Below are positions 47,607 to 55,569 of a stretch of DNA of 64,000 nt, one piece after another. The notes beneath the pieces are model-generated. The model had not been told where the DNA came from. It saw only the letters and a list, made by a program, of their open reading frames with translations, and ran no database searches. This DNA comes from Hymenobacter montanus (lineage in GTDB: Bacteria; Bacteroidota; Bacteroidia; Cytophagales; Hymenobacteraceae), in NCBI RefSeq assembly GCF_014699115.1, contig NZ_JACXAD010000020.1:50542-114541 (forward strand). Reading direction: 5' to 3'. Each line of letters opens with the position of its first letter. The first letter of the stretch is position 1. A program made the position numbers and the translations under genes.

Positions 47607-48104
47607 ATGATGTTTACTAAAAAACCTTCAGCCTTCGTTGCTACGCTGGTGCTGGGCACCGCACTGATGGGAGCTTGCCAAAGTAAAACGAGTGGCGAAT
47701 CTGGAAGCTCGAACAGCGGCGGCACGGGAACAGAATCGGGCACTGGCATGAGCACTGACTCAGCGGCTACTGGTTCTGGCGCCATGGGTGGGTCGGAGTC
47801 CACGGGCGGTTCTGGCTCGATGGGTGGTGAGTCCACGGCCGGTGGTGCTGGAGGCTCAACCGCGGGTGGGTCCACGGCCGGGGGCTCGACTGCGGGCGGC
47901 GGTTCTACGGCCGGAGGTGGCTCGACCGCGGGCGGCGGCTCCACGGCGGGTGGCGGTTCGACCGCTGGTGCATCCACAACTGGCGGCGGCTCGACGGCCG
48001 GCGGCTCAACGGCGGGTGGCATGAGCACCTCGGGTAGCACCGCTGGTGGCTCAACCGGTGGTGGCTCAACCAGCGGTAGCGGCGGCGGTTCGACCTCGCG
48101 CTAA
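47607..48104 (+). CDS. Gly/Ser/Thr-rich lipoprotein with tandem STAGG repeats
   Basis: A 165-residue lipoprotein: signal segment AFVATLVLGTALMGACQS with lipobox LMGAC. After residue 30 the protein is almost only Gly, Ser, Thr and Ala, with about a dozen copies of (G)GSTAGG. The DNA is a minisatellite of 12-15 base units, so copy number probably varies. The ATG at 47607 is chosen for the lipobox. A flexible surface tether or spacer is likely; nothing more can be said. It lies between the DCC and HTTM genes. Confidence 0.8.
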   Translation: MMFTKKPSAFVATLVLGTALMGACQSKTSGESGSSNSGGTGTESGTGMSTDSAATGSGAMGGSESTGGSGSMGGESTAGGAGGSTAGGSTAGGSTAGGGSTAGGGSTAGGGSTAGGGSTAGASTTGGGSTAGGSTAGGMSTSGSTAGGSTGGGSTSGSGGGSTSR

Positions 48105-48129
48105 TCGGCATTCCGATTACTACTTTTCG

Positions 48130-48174
48130 CAAGGCGAAAAGGTGAGTCATTTGTGTGGCTCCCTTTTCGCCTTG
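48130..48174 (+). terminator. hairpin after the lipoprotein gene
   Basis: CAAGGCGAAAAGG (48130-48142) pairs perfectly with CCTTTTCGCCTTG (48162-48174) around a 19-base loop. Little T-run follows. It lies 25 bases after the lipoprotein stop. Confidence 0.6.
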
Positions 48175-48215
48175 TTGAATTTAGGCCCACCCGGGCCCCG
48201 GACTAACCACTATTT

Positions 48216-49745
48216 ATGGCCCCGAGCACAGGTTTTTGGGAAGTATTACGACGGCCTTTCGTGCTGGATCTGCGGGCCTTGGCCCTATTGCGCATGGCCA
48301 CGGCCGCGGTGGTGCTGACGGATTTAGCCATCCGCAGCACCGACCTGGAGGCCCACTACGCCAATATGGGCGTGCTGCCCATGGCGGCCGTACTCGACCA
48401 CCTCTGGACGCCCTACCAGTTTTCGCTACACGCTGCTACCGGCCTGTGGCAGGGGCAGGCGGCGCTGTTTGCCATCGCGGCGGTCTTGGCCGGGGCCCTG
48501 CTGCTGGGCTATCATACCCGGCTGGCCACTATGGCCTCGTGGGTGTTGCTCGTGTCGGTGCAAAACCGCAACCCCCTCATTGAGCAGGGCGGCGACGACC
48601 TACTGCGGATGCTGTTGTTCTGGGGCATATTCCTGCCCTGGGGCCGGGTGTGGTCGTGCGATGCCCGCCGGCAGCCCGCCCCGGCACGCTACGAGTACTT
48701 TAGCGCCGCCACGGTGGCCTACATTGTGCAGCTGGCCCTGCTCTATTGGTGCACAGCCCTCCTTAAAAATGGCGCGGAGTGGACCCGCGACGGCACGGCC
48801 CTTTACTACGCCTTCAGTCTCGACCAGGTGCTGATGCCCGGTGGCCGGCTGCTCTACCCGTACCCCGAGCTGCTGCGCTTCCTCACCTTCGGGGCTTATT
48901 TCACTGAGCTGCTGCTCCCGTTCGTGCTCTTTATTCCGGTGGGCGTGGCCTGGTGGCGCTTGCTGGTGGTAGTGGTGCTGTTCGTGTTTCACCTCAGCAT
49001 TAGTCTTACTCTGTTTGTGGGCCTTTTTTTCCTGATAAACTGGGCGTCGATTGTGGGCCTGCTGCCCCCCGTGGCGCTCGACTGGCTCACCCGCCGCTTG
49101 GCCCCCCGGGTCTCCCGGGTTGAGCGCTGGTGGGCCCGCCTCCCGAAATGGCAGGCACCCTGGCGGCTGCGCCTCGAGTACGCGGCCGAACCCTCGGCCG
49201 GTAGCCGGCGGGTAGTGCGGGCCGGGCGCGAAACCTTCGTGGTGGCGGTGCTGGCCTACGTGTGCTGGTGGAACCTCGATGATGTAGCTATTATCCGACC
49301 CAGCGGCGAGCTGATGTCGGCCTCCATGCGCTGGTTTGGTTATTTGTTTCGAGTTGACCAGCACTGGGGCATGTTTGCCCCAACGGTGTTTAAAGATGAT
49401 GGCTGGTACATCCTGGAAGGTAGCACCAGCACTGGACGCCAACTCGACTTAAATCGGGCTGGTGCTCCCGTAACGTACGCCAAACCAGCTTCGGTACTGG
49501 CTTTATTTAAAAACGACCGCTGGCGCAAATATTCTGAAAACTACCTGTTTGTCAGCAACGAGTGGATGCGGCCCTACTACTGTAACTACCTGCTGCGGAT
49601 CTGGAATGAAGACCCGACCCACCCGCCCGTACGCCGCCTGTCAATCATCTACATGAAAGAGGTGTCATTGCCTGATTATAAGCTCGCTAAGCCAACTCAT
49701 GAAGTGCTGTGCAACTGCGGAATCACGGAAGCCAGCAATCGATAA
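48216..49745 (+). CDS. HTTM-domain membrane protein (vitamin K carboxylase-like)
   Basis: A 509-residue protein with an HTTM domain in the first 330 residues: multiple membrane helices (LRALALLRMATAAVVLTDLA, FAIAAVLAGALLLGYHTRLA, VLLVSVQNRNPLIEQGGDDL, LLVVVVLFVFHLSISLTLFV). The NRNPLIEQGGDD followed by LRMLLFW motif is typical of the family. The C-terminal 180 residues form a soluble domain (FRVDQHWGMFAPTVFKDDGW, YILEGS). The family includes gamma-glutamyl carboxylase, but most bacterial members are uncharacterised. The DCC gene lies 0.8 kb away on the opposite strand, a recurrent association. Confidence 0.88.
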   Translation: MAPSTGFWEVLRRPFVLDLRALALLRMATAAVVLTDLAIRSTDLEAHYANMGVLPMAAVLDHLWTPYQFSLHAATGLWQGQAALFAIAAVLAGALLLGYHTRLATMASWVLLVSVQNRNPLIEQGGDDLLRMLLFWGIFLPWGRVWSCDARRQPAPARYEYFSAATVAYIVQLALLYWCTALLKNGAEWTRDGTALYYAFSLDQVLMPGGRLLYPYPELLRFLTFGAYFTELLLPFVLFIPVGVAWWRLLVVVVLFVFHLSISLTLFVGLFFLINWASIVGLLPPVALDWLTRRLAPRVSRVERWWARLPKWQAPWRLRLEYAAEPSAGSRRVVRAGRETFVVAVLAYVCWWNLDDVAIIRPSGELMSASMRWFGYLFRVDQHWGMFAPTVFKDDGWYILEGSTSTGRQLDLNRAGAPVTYAKPASVLALFKNDRWRKYSENYLFVSNEWMRPYYCNYLLRIWNEDPTHPPVRRLSIIYMKEVSLPDYKLAKPTHEVLCNCGITEASNR

Positions 49746-49841
49746 GAGTGAGAGTACTACTTTACCAGCACATCAGGCACGGTGTTGGTAGCTGGCATAT
49801 TGGACCGTTTTCTGGTCTGTGGACTGGACCCAGCGGGGACA

Positions 49842-49878
49842 CCTCACCCCCAGCCCCTCTCCTCAGGAGAGGGGAGCC
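49842..49878. repeat. REP-like repeat, inverted copy
   Basis: CCTCACCCCCAGCCCCTCTC followed by CTCAGGAGAGGGGAGCC is the reverse complement of the repeat at 50009-50045. The two copies form a large inverted repeat in the 349-base gap between convergent genes, which otherwise has no gene. Confidence 0.65.
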
Positions 49879-50008
49879 AGACGACTGGGATACGGACTGA
49901 GGAACCAAATTTGAGCAGCCATATGCTAGCGCTATAGCAGTGCCATGCTCCAGATGGGTGTGGTTCTTTTCCTTGGAACTGGAATTCCGGCCTGCGCCCC
50001 TGTCGTCA

Positions 50009-50045
50009 GGCTCCCCTCTCCTGCGGAGAGGGGTCGGGGGTGAGG
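50009..50045. repeat. REP-like repeat, direct copy
   Basis: GGCTCCCCTCTCCTGCGGAG followed by AGGGGTCGGGGGTGAGG. It contains the internal palindrome CCCCTCTCC/GGAGAGGGG and matches 28021 and, inverted, 49842. Confidence 0.65.
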
Positions 50046-50094
50046 TTTCTCCGTACCAAGTCGACTAGGTATCTATTATCAAGGCATTAGCCCC

Positions 50095-51309
50095 CTATAC
50101 CCATTGCTTGAGGTATTGGAACACCTCGGGGTGAGTGAGTAGCCCGCCGTGGTGCTGCTGGCTGAACACGGCGGTGCGTACCCGGGCTCCGGTCGGCAAG
50201 GCGGCTTCATTGCCGAACGTATTGTGCCCGCGGGCGCTGTCCTGGCCTACCAGCCCATCACCGAAATACTCGCGCAGGGCCGAGGGCCGGGTAGCGCGCA
50301 GCCAGGCCCCCATCAGAATGTGGTACTGCACCCCGGGCAGCGGGGGCACCGGCGTCCGGGGCGGGGTAAGGTCGTCGGCGTGGGCATCTTGCCAATCCTC
50401 ATCTACTAAAATAGCGTAGCGCAGGTCTTTGATGCCGTTGCTGCGCTTGTTGAGGGCTTTGCTGAGAAAGCGAGTGGGGAAGAGGTTGATGCGGTGCAGC
50501 AGGCGGGCCGTGAAGTGGGAGTTTTGCTCCAGCCACGAACCATCGTTCGGGGTGCCGAGCAGGAAAACCGACCGTAAATGCACCAACCAGGGAGCTTTGG
50601 TAATTAAAAATTGAGAATTAAAAATTAAAAATGAGTCGTTGGATGGCGGGTCGGGCGACTGGTCGGTGGTGGGTATAGACCGCTCGTTATCAGTTTCTGC
50701 TTTCTGATTCCGCACTTTTAATTCTTCATTTTTAATTTTTAATTCGTCATCCACTGAAGCATAATACCCGGCCGAGCGAATAATCAGCCCGCCCATGCTG
50801 TGGCCCACCAGCACCAGTTCGCCAATCGCATCGGGGTAGGTATCGACCAGCTCGGTGAGCAGGCGGTTAAGCTCGCGGCCGTTTTCGGAGAGGTGCAGGC
50901 CGGAGTTGAAGCGCACGTAGAGCGACCGAACGTGCGCCTCCTCGGCCAGGCGCGGGCCGTAGCGCCGGCTGCCGGGCGGGTCCTGAAACCCGGTTTGCCA
51001 AATGAGCTCGTCGCCCATCAGTCCGTGCACGAACACCACCGTTTTCTGGTGCGGCTCACTGAGGCGCAGGTCGGCCACGGCCACGTCGTGCCCGCCCCGT
51101 CGGAAGCTCATGCGAATGGCTCGCGGGTCGTAGCGGGCGGCCAGCTGGTCGCCCAGGGCCCCGTTCAGCACGGGCAAAAAAAAGTGCTGATGGGCCTTGC
51201 CCGACCGTATGAGGTACCCCACCCCCCGGACGGGCAACAGGGCCGCCCGGCCCACCGCCCCGAGGGCCCGGCGGAAGCGGGAAGGCTGATTAGGGCTGGA
51301 TTCAGACAT
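50095..51309 (-). CDS. alpha/beta-hydrolase, lipase-like, with in-frame insertion
   Basis: A 404-residue hydrolase. It has HG at VVFVHGLMGDE (oxyanion region), the nucleophile Ser171 in LVGHSMGGLIIRS, and a C-terminal His likely in QQHHGGLL. Between GYYAS and WLVHLRSVFLLGTPNDGSWL, where family members run on directly, about 50 residues are inserted (DDELKIKNEELKVRNQKAET to FNSQFLITK), highly charged and of repeat origin. The fold could tolerate this if the loop is exposed. No signal peptide is present, but a hydrophobic stretch after a basic N-terminus may bind membrane. Lipase/esterase activity is likely; the substrate is unknown. Confidence 0.85.
   Translation of the reverse strand: MSESSPNQPSRFRRALGAVGRAALLPVRGVGYLIRSGKAHQHFFLPVLNGALGDQLAARYDPRAIRMSFRRGGHDVAVADLRLSEPHQKTVVFVHGLMGDELIWQTGFQDPPGSRRYGPRLAEEAHVRSLYVRFNSGLHLSENGRELNRLLTELVDTYPDAIGELVLVGHSMGGLIIRSAGYYASVDDELKIKNEELKVRNQKAETDNERSIPTTDQSPDPPSNDSFLIFNSQFLITKAPWLVHLRSVFLLGTPNDGSWLEQNSHFTARLLHRINLFPTRFLSKALNKRSNGIKDLRYAILVDEDWQDAHADDLTPPRTPVPPLPGVQYHILMGAWLRATRPSALREYFGDGLVGQDSARGHNTFGNEAALPTGARVRTAVFSQQHHGGLLTHPEVFQYLKQWV
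50599..50750. repeat. AT-rich palindromic element inserted in a coding gene
   Basis: AT-rich arms (GAATTAAAAATTAAAAATGA at 50614-50633; its complement at 50721-50745, TCATTTTTAATTTTTAATTC) flank a GC-richer middle. The length is close to 150 bases, a multiple of three, and all codons are sense in the frame of the host gene. The arms are unlike any neighbouring DNA. Confidence 0.75.
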
Positions 51310-51424
51310 GAGCAGGAGAGGACAGCGGTGGGAGAATACCCCGAAAGTAGCGCCGTCGCTGACATTACGTTGACCTTACACTTGAAATCAACGTACTTTG
51401 CACCACTAATCCAAGCACTACTTC

Positions 51425-51808
51425 ATGAAGCTATCTTCCCGTTCTGTCCTGGCCCTGCTGCTGGGCCCCGCCTTGGCTGCCGCGGTTTCGTCCTGCGATT
51501 ATCGCTGGAGCCCCGGCAAAAACCCGCAGTACCAACACGGATTCGTATACCCGCCGCCCGCCTGGCGCAGCTTCGACGTAAACCGCGACAGCATCAACTA
51601 TAAGCAACGAGTAGAACTCCCCGGCGGCGTCGGTTCGGCGGCAGCCCTTAAGAAGGGCACCGTGCAGGACCAACTGAATTCGGCCCCTGCCGGGAAGAGT
51701 ACAGCCTCACCCCAGGCTGCCAGCGGCACCCTGGCCGCCCCCGACAAATCGACGAACGGCGTCGGTAACCAGAACGACCAGCAGCAGCCCAAGTCGCCGC
51801 CGCAATAG
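51425..51808 (+). CDS. small hypothetical lipoprotein
   Basis: A 127-residue lipoprotein: signal segment SVLALLLGPALAAAVSSCDY with lipobox VSSC. The mature part has HGFVYPPPAWRSFDVNRDSI and a Ser/Ala/Gln/Pro-rich tail. I do not recognise a family. It is a single gene divergent from the hydrolase, followed by a strong terminator. Confidence 0.72.
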   Translation: MKLSSRSVLALLLGPALAAAVSSCDYRWSPGKNPQYQHGFVYPPPAWRSFDVNRDSINYKQRVELPGGVGSAAALKKGTVQDQLNSAPAGKSTASPQAASGTLAAPDKSTNGVGNQNDQQQPKSPPQ

Positions 51809-51821
51809 GTTTTTGATTTCC

Positions 51822-51856
51822 CAAAAGCCCGCTACTTCCCCGGTAGCGGGCTTTTT
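51822..51856 (+). terminator. rho-independent terminator
   Basis: AAAAGCCCGCTAC, loop TTCCCCG, GTAGCGGGCTTTTT: a perfect stem with T-run, 14 bases after the lipoprotein stop. Confidence 0.88.
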
Positions 51857-52085
51857 GCGTTCGGGGCAAGCTCGTCGGGCCCTCGCTGAAAACGGGTGAG
51901 CACCACCGGGCAGCATGCGCTGAGCTTCACTAATAAGCTGTTTGAGTTAGCAAAAACTGGGTACGCGTCGGGCGTTGGCCCCAGTATACAAGCGTTGGCA
52001 GGCATCAGCAGGCGGTCGAATTCTTTCGACAAGCGTTGGTCCCGACTGAGCCAAGGCGGCGTACGTTCCATGAGCCAGCAGTTTT

Positions 52086-52193
52086 ATGAATGAAAAGGAT
52101 GTTTCTTTTCAGCACGATATGCGCTGGCTTCCCAACGCGCCGGCCGTACCGCTGGGCCAGGTGATCCGTGAAGAGGTCATAAACGCACTCTAG
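52086..52193 (+). CDS. possible 35-residue small ORF or gene remnant
   Basis: An ATG at 52086 opens a short frame, MNEKDVSFQHDMRWLPNAPA to REEVINAL-stop, with protein-like composition. It may be a genuine small protein or the tail of a decayed gene. The gap 51809-52324 holds nothing else apart from the terminator above. Confidence 0.25.
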   Translation: MNEKDVSFQHDMRWLPNAPAVPLGQVIREEVINAL

Positions 52194-52324
52194 CCGATCA
52201 CAACTTGCTCCTGGCCGTATTTTACCGGTATAGCACCGACCTTACACCCGTTAAATTGACCGCCTAACGGGTGATGACTGGCCTTTGACAGACTTACTGC
52301 CCGATACACCTCAAGACGAATACT

Positions 52325-53125
52325 ATGGAACTGCAAACTGGCCAATACATGGGAGAAGTACCGTTCACTGCGTCGGTTGGTGGTATTGTGCTGGCTACAT
52401 CGCAGCATTTGCCCCGTACCAGCATTCCGGCGCATCATCACGTCAACCCTCATTTCACCTACGTACTGGAGGGGAGTTACACCGAAGTGCACAACGGCCA
52501 CCAACGGCACTGCCAGGTGGGCGACTTGCTGTTTCATCCCAGGCAATGGGAGCATACCAATGCGTTCCAGTACCAGTCGGCGGCGTGTTTTAACGTGGAA
52601 ATTGGGCCGGATTGCCTGCCCCTCGGGACGGCGCTGAGCAACACCCGCTCGCATCAGCTCGTCGCCAGCCCGCCGCTCAAAGCACTGGTACGCAGCATCA
52701 TCAAAGAAGTGCGCCAGCCGGACTGCTTTTCCGAAGCTATTGCCTTTGGCTACGCAGTGCAACTGGCCGGCACCTTTTTGCGCGGCCAACGCCCGGGGAG
52801 GGTAGCCTCCCGCGCCATCCGCCGGGTACAGGCTTTGCTCGACGACACGCCCCAGCACACTCCTACGTTGCCGGAACTGGCCCAGGTGGCTGGCCTCTCG
52901 CCTGATTACCTCTGCCGGGATTTCAAGCGGGTGACGGGCATGACCCCGGGAGAGTACCTGCGGCACAAGAAAATAGCCCGCGTGTGCGATCTGCTGGCGA
53001 AACCGGGCCTCAGCACGGAGGAAATAGCGTTTCAAGTAGGGTTTGCCGATGCCAGCCACCTAAGCCGAGTGTTCAGGAAAGTGATGGGCCAGCCCCCCGC
53101 AGCGTATCGAAAGGCCTTGTTGTGA
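52325..53125 (+). CDS. AraC-family regulator with cupin domain
   Basis: A 266-residue regulator. The N-terminal cupin (SIPAHHHVNPHFTYVLEGSY, CQVGDLLFHPRQWEHTNAF) has histidines that could bind a metal. The C-terminal double helix-turn-helix is clear (LPELAQVAGLSPDYLCRDFK, then STEEIAFQVGFADASHLSRV and FRKVMGQPPAAYRK). The M1 peptidase gene follows 95 bases downstream on the same strand and could be a target. The ligand is unknown. Confidence 0.9.
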   Translation: MELQTGQYMGEVPFTASVGGIVLATSQHLPRTSIPAHHHVNPHFTYVLEGSYTEVHNGHQRHCQVGDLLFHPRQWEHTNAFQYQSAACFNVEIGPDCLPLGTALSNTRSHQLVASPPLKALVRSIIKEVRQPDCFSEAIAFGYAVQLAGTFLRGQRPGRVASRAIRRVQALLDDTPQHTPTLPELAQVAGLSPDYLCRDFKRVTGMTPGEYLRHKKIARVCDLLAKPGLSTEEIAFQVGFADASHLSRVFRKVMGQPPAAYRKALL

Positions 53126-53220
53126 CAAACCGGTACCAGTGAGGGCAAGCCGGTCCAAGACATTCCTGCGACGAAGGCAAGTCCTTTGCGCCGCCGTCAG
53201 ACTAGCGCCGGCTTGCCCGT

Positions 53221-55218
53221 ATGAAATGGCTTCTATTGCTGCTAAGTGCCCTCTGGCTGGGAACTACTCCGGCCCCCGCCCAACCAACCCCGGTTGTGAA
53301 ATACGAGTTACTGGTCGACGCCAATTTAGGGGCTCGGCAATTGACGGTCCGCGGCACGGCCGCCTTCGTAGCCGCCGAGAATTTCCGGGACTCCGTAGAT
53401 GTGGTGCTGCACAAAACCATGGGAAATCCGGCGTTTCGACTGCTGTCACCGAAGCGTGATAAGTTTATAATCAAGAAACTGGAGGCTGGTGATGGCCAGA
53501 CAACTTACCGCTTCGTATTCGGCCACCGGCTGGCAGTTGGCCAGCCGGTGCGCATTGGCTTTGCGTACCGGGGCGGCCGGTTGCCGGCTTTCCAATTTTT
53601 CCTCGACAGCTCGTACTGCCTGGCGGGGGGCTACAACGTGGCCTGGTACCCGCAGGTGCAGGCCCGGCGGCGCGACAATACCACGACTGCAATGGAAGGC
53701 ACCGGCACCATTCGCGTGACCACGGCCCGTGCCTTTACCCCGGTCATCATGGGCTGTGAGTCGCGGCAAACTTTCCAGGGCCCGCAGCGGGTGACGCGGT
53801 TCACGGTGCCCAGCCCGGCCATATTTTCCTTGTTCGTGGGCTGCTACCAGCGCACTGATTACGCCGGCGCGGTGCCTACCACGGCTTACCGGCTCACGCG
53901 CGACACAGCCACGGCGGGCTATCTGCACCGTAGCGCCGCCATCATCGGGGCGTTAGCCGAAGAATTCGGGCCGTACCCGTTCCGCAGCTTCAGCCTGCTG
54001 GAGTATCCGGAGGACGTTTCTAACAAACTCAGTATCGGCGGTTCCAGCGAATACGCCGGTATTACCCTGCCTTCGTCGGCTTTTGGCAGCCGGTTCAACT
54101 ACGCCCTGTTCGGCCATGAGCTGGCGCACCAATGGTGGGCGGTGGCGGTGGAGGCGGCAGGCGCGAAGGGGACCGGGATGCTCAGCGAAGGCATGGCGCA
54201 ATTCGGGTCGCTGCAGGTGGTAAGCCGGTTCGATTCGGCCCACGCCGAGCAATACCGCCGCACCGGCTACCCCGGTTACGTCCGCGACCAGTGCGGGCTG
54301 GGCTACCTCACCCTGGCCCTCAGCGGCCACGACGCCGCACTGGAAAACGTGAATGGGGCCAATGCTCACGCCCTGGCCAACAGCAAAGGCTTCTTGGTGC
54401 TGGACTTGTTGGCCGAAACCATCGGCCGCGACCGAATGGGGCAGGGACTGCGCGCCATCGTGCAGCGTCACCGACACGAGCCCCTGACCTGGGAAGCGTT
54501 TCTGGCCGAAATTGAACAGGCCGCCGGCCAGGATTTGAGCTGGTTCTACGAGCAGTGGTTTCAGCGCCAGGGCGCGCCTGACTGGTCCCTGACCTGGGCT
54601 CAGCACGGGCCGGCGGTGGCCTTGACGATTGTGCAGCCCGCCCCCTTCTACCGGTTGCGCCTGGAGTTAGAGCTGTTGGGCGTGAGGGGCGAAAGGACCC
54701 GTCAATTCATCGACCTCACCAGTCCCACGACCCAGGTATCTCTCCCCGCGGCCTTTCCGGTGCAGCAGGTGCGACTGGACCCCGCGTTTCGCGTGCCGCA
54801 CTGGGAAGAGCAGTACCGAGCCCCGGCTCAGGCTCTAGCGCCGGTGGTCGGCGTACGCATCCTGCGCCTCGCGGGCAAAAAGGAAGAGGCTAACACGGCA
54901 GCAGAGGCTGCACTAAGTCGGTTAACTCAGCCCGACTGCTACGGGGTGGAGTTTGCCTTGTGCTACGAGTTGGGCCGGCTGAAGGTCGGGCAGGGACCTC
55001 CCGGGCGGGACGCGGCGATGAATTACTTTTTGCGCGCCATTCAAAGCCCGGTGCGCGACCCCAACGCGCTGGTCCAAGTGTATTACCGCCTCGCTCAGTT
55101 GGCCCATGCCAAAGGCGACCGAGCCGTATTTACGTGGGCCAAAACCAACGCCCTAACCGCCGACGCCCTCAACGGCAACGCCGCCGGCATGGCCAAACTA
55201 CTGGTCGGGTATCAATGA
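53221..55218 (+). CDS. secreted M1-type (gluzincin) peptidase
   Basis: A 665-residue protein with a signal peptide (WLLLLLSALWLGTTPAPAQ), an N-terminal beta domain, and an M1-like catalytic domain: HELAHQWW (His299, Glu300, His303) and a probable third ligand Glu323 in GMLSEGMAQF. The spacing between His303 and Glu323 is 19 residues, one more than the canonical 18. The GAMEN-like exopeptidase motif is represented only loosely by GGSSEYAGITLP, so aminopeptidase activity is uncertain. The C-terminal part has helical TPR-like segments (YELGRLKVGQG). Periplasmic or surface location is expected. Confidence 0.88.
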   Translation: MKWLLLLLSALWLGTTPAPAQPTPVVKYELLVDANLGARQLTVRGTAAFVAAENFRDSVDVVLHKTMGNPAFRLLSPKRDKFIIKKLEAGDGQTTYRFVFGHRLAVGQPVRIGFAYRGGRLPAFQFFLDSSYCLAGGYNVAWYPQVQARRRDNTTTAMEGTGTIRVTTARAFTPVIMGCESRQTFQGPQRVTRFTVPSPAIFSLFVGCYQRTDYAGAVPTTAYRLTRDTATAGYLHRSAAIIGALAEEFGPYPFRSFSLLEYPEDVSNKLSIGGSSEYAGITLPSSAFGSRFNYALFGHELAHQWWAVAVEAAGAKGTGMLSEGMAQFGSLQVVSRFDSAHAEQYRRTGYPGYVRDQCGLGYLTLALSGHDAALENVNGANAHALANSKGFLVLDLLAETIGRDRMGQGLRAIVQRHRHEPLTWEAFLAEIEQAAGQDLSWFYEQWFQRQGAPDWSLTWAQHGPAVALTIVQPAPFYRLRLELELLGVRGERTRQFIDLTSPTTQVSLPAAFPVQQVRLDPAFRVPHWEEQYRAPAQALAPVVGVRILRLAGKKEEANTAAEAALSRLTQPDCYGVEFALCYELGRLKVGQGPPGRDAAMNYFLRAIQSPVRDPNALVQVYYRLAQLAHAKGDRAVFTWAKTNALTADALNGNAAGMAKLLVGYQ

Positions 55219-55269
55219 TTTGGCGCGCTAGCTGACCAAGCCACAGACCTATAGCGATTTTCAGCTCCG

Positions 55270-55400
55270 TGTACCGGGCGCAGGCGGGAAAACCTCCCGG
55301 GACCCCTACGGGGCTGACCCTCTCGGGTACGACCCCGGTTCGCTGGAGGCGCGAAGCCCCTGGGGAGGGGAGCCAGACGGCGGGTACACGGACTAGGAAA
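55270..55400. repeat. REP-like repeat, long copy
   Basis: It contains AACCTCCCGGGACCCCTACG followed by GGGCTGACCC (inverse of the second part of 28021), then GTTCGCTGGAGGCGCGAAGC and GGGGAGCCAGACGG. It shares its later part with 30940-31120 and 49842. The gap 55219-55569 has no gene otherwise. Confidence 0.55.
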
Positions 55401-55569
55401 CGGCTCTAAGGGCGTTATACAGCTAAGGCGTTGCCCGGCGGGCCCTAGCTGTTTAATCCGGGCGGTATAACCTCCGCGCTACCGAAAAAGCCCCATCCCT
55501 GGCCGCTTGGTTGCCGTAATACACATGGCGGTTGCCGCTTTCCGTTTTTCACCACCTTTCCTTATCCGT

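Noticed and set aside
47800..48090. Short tandem repeats considered as a CRISPR array
   Set aside because: Units are 12-15 bases without unique spacers and translate to a continuous Gly/Ser/Thr lipoprotein.
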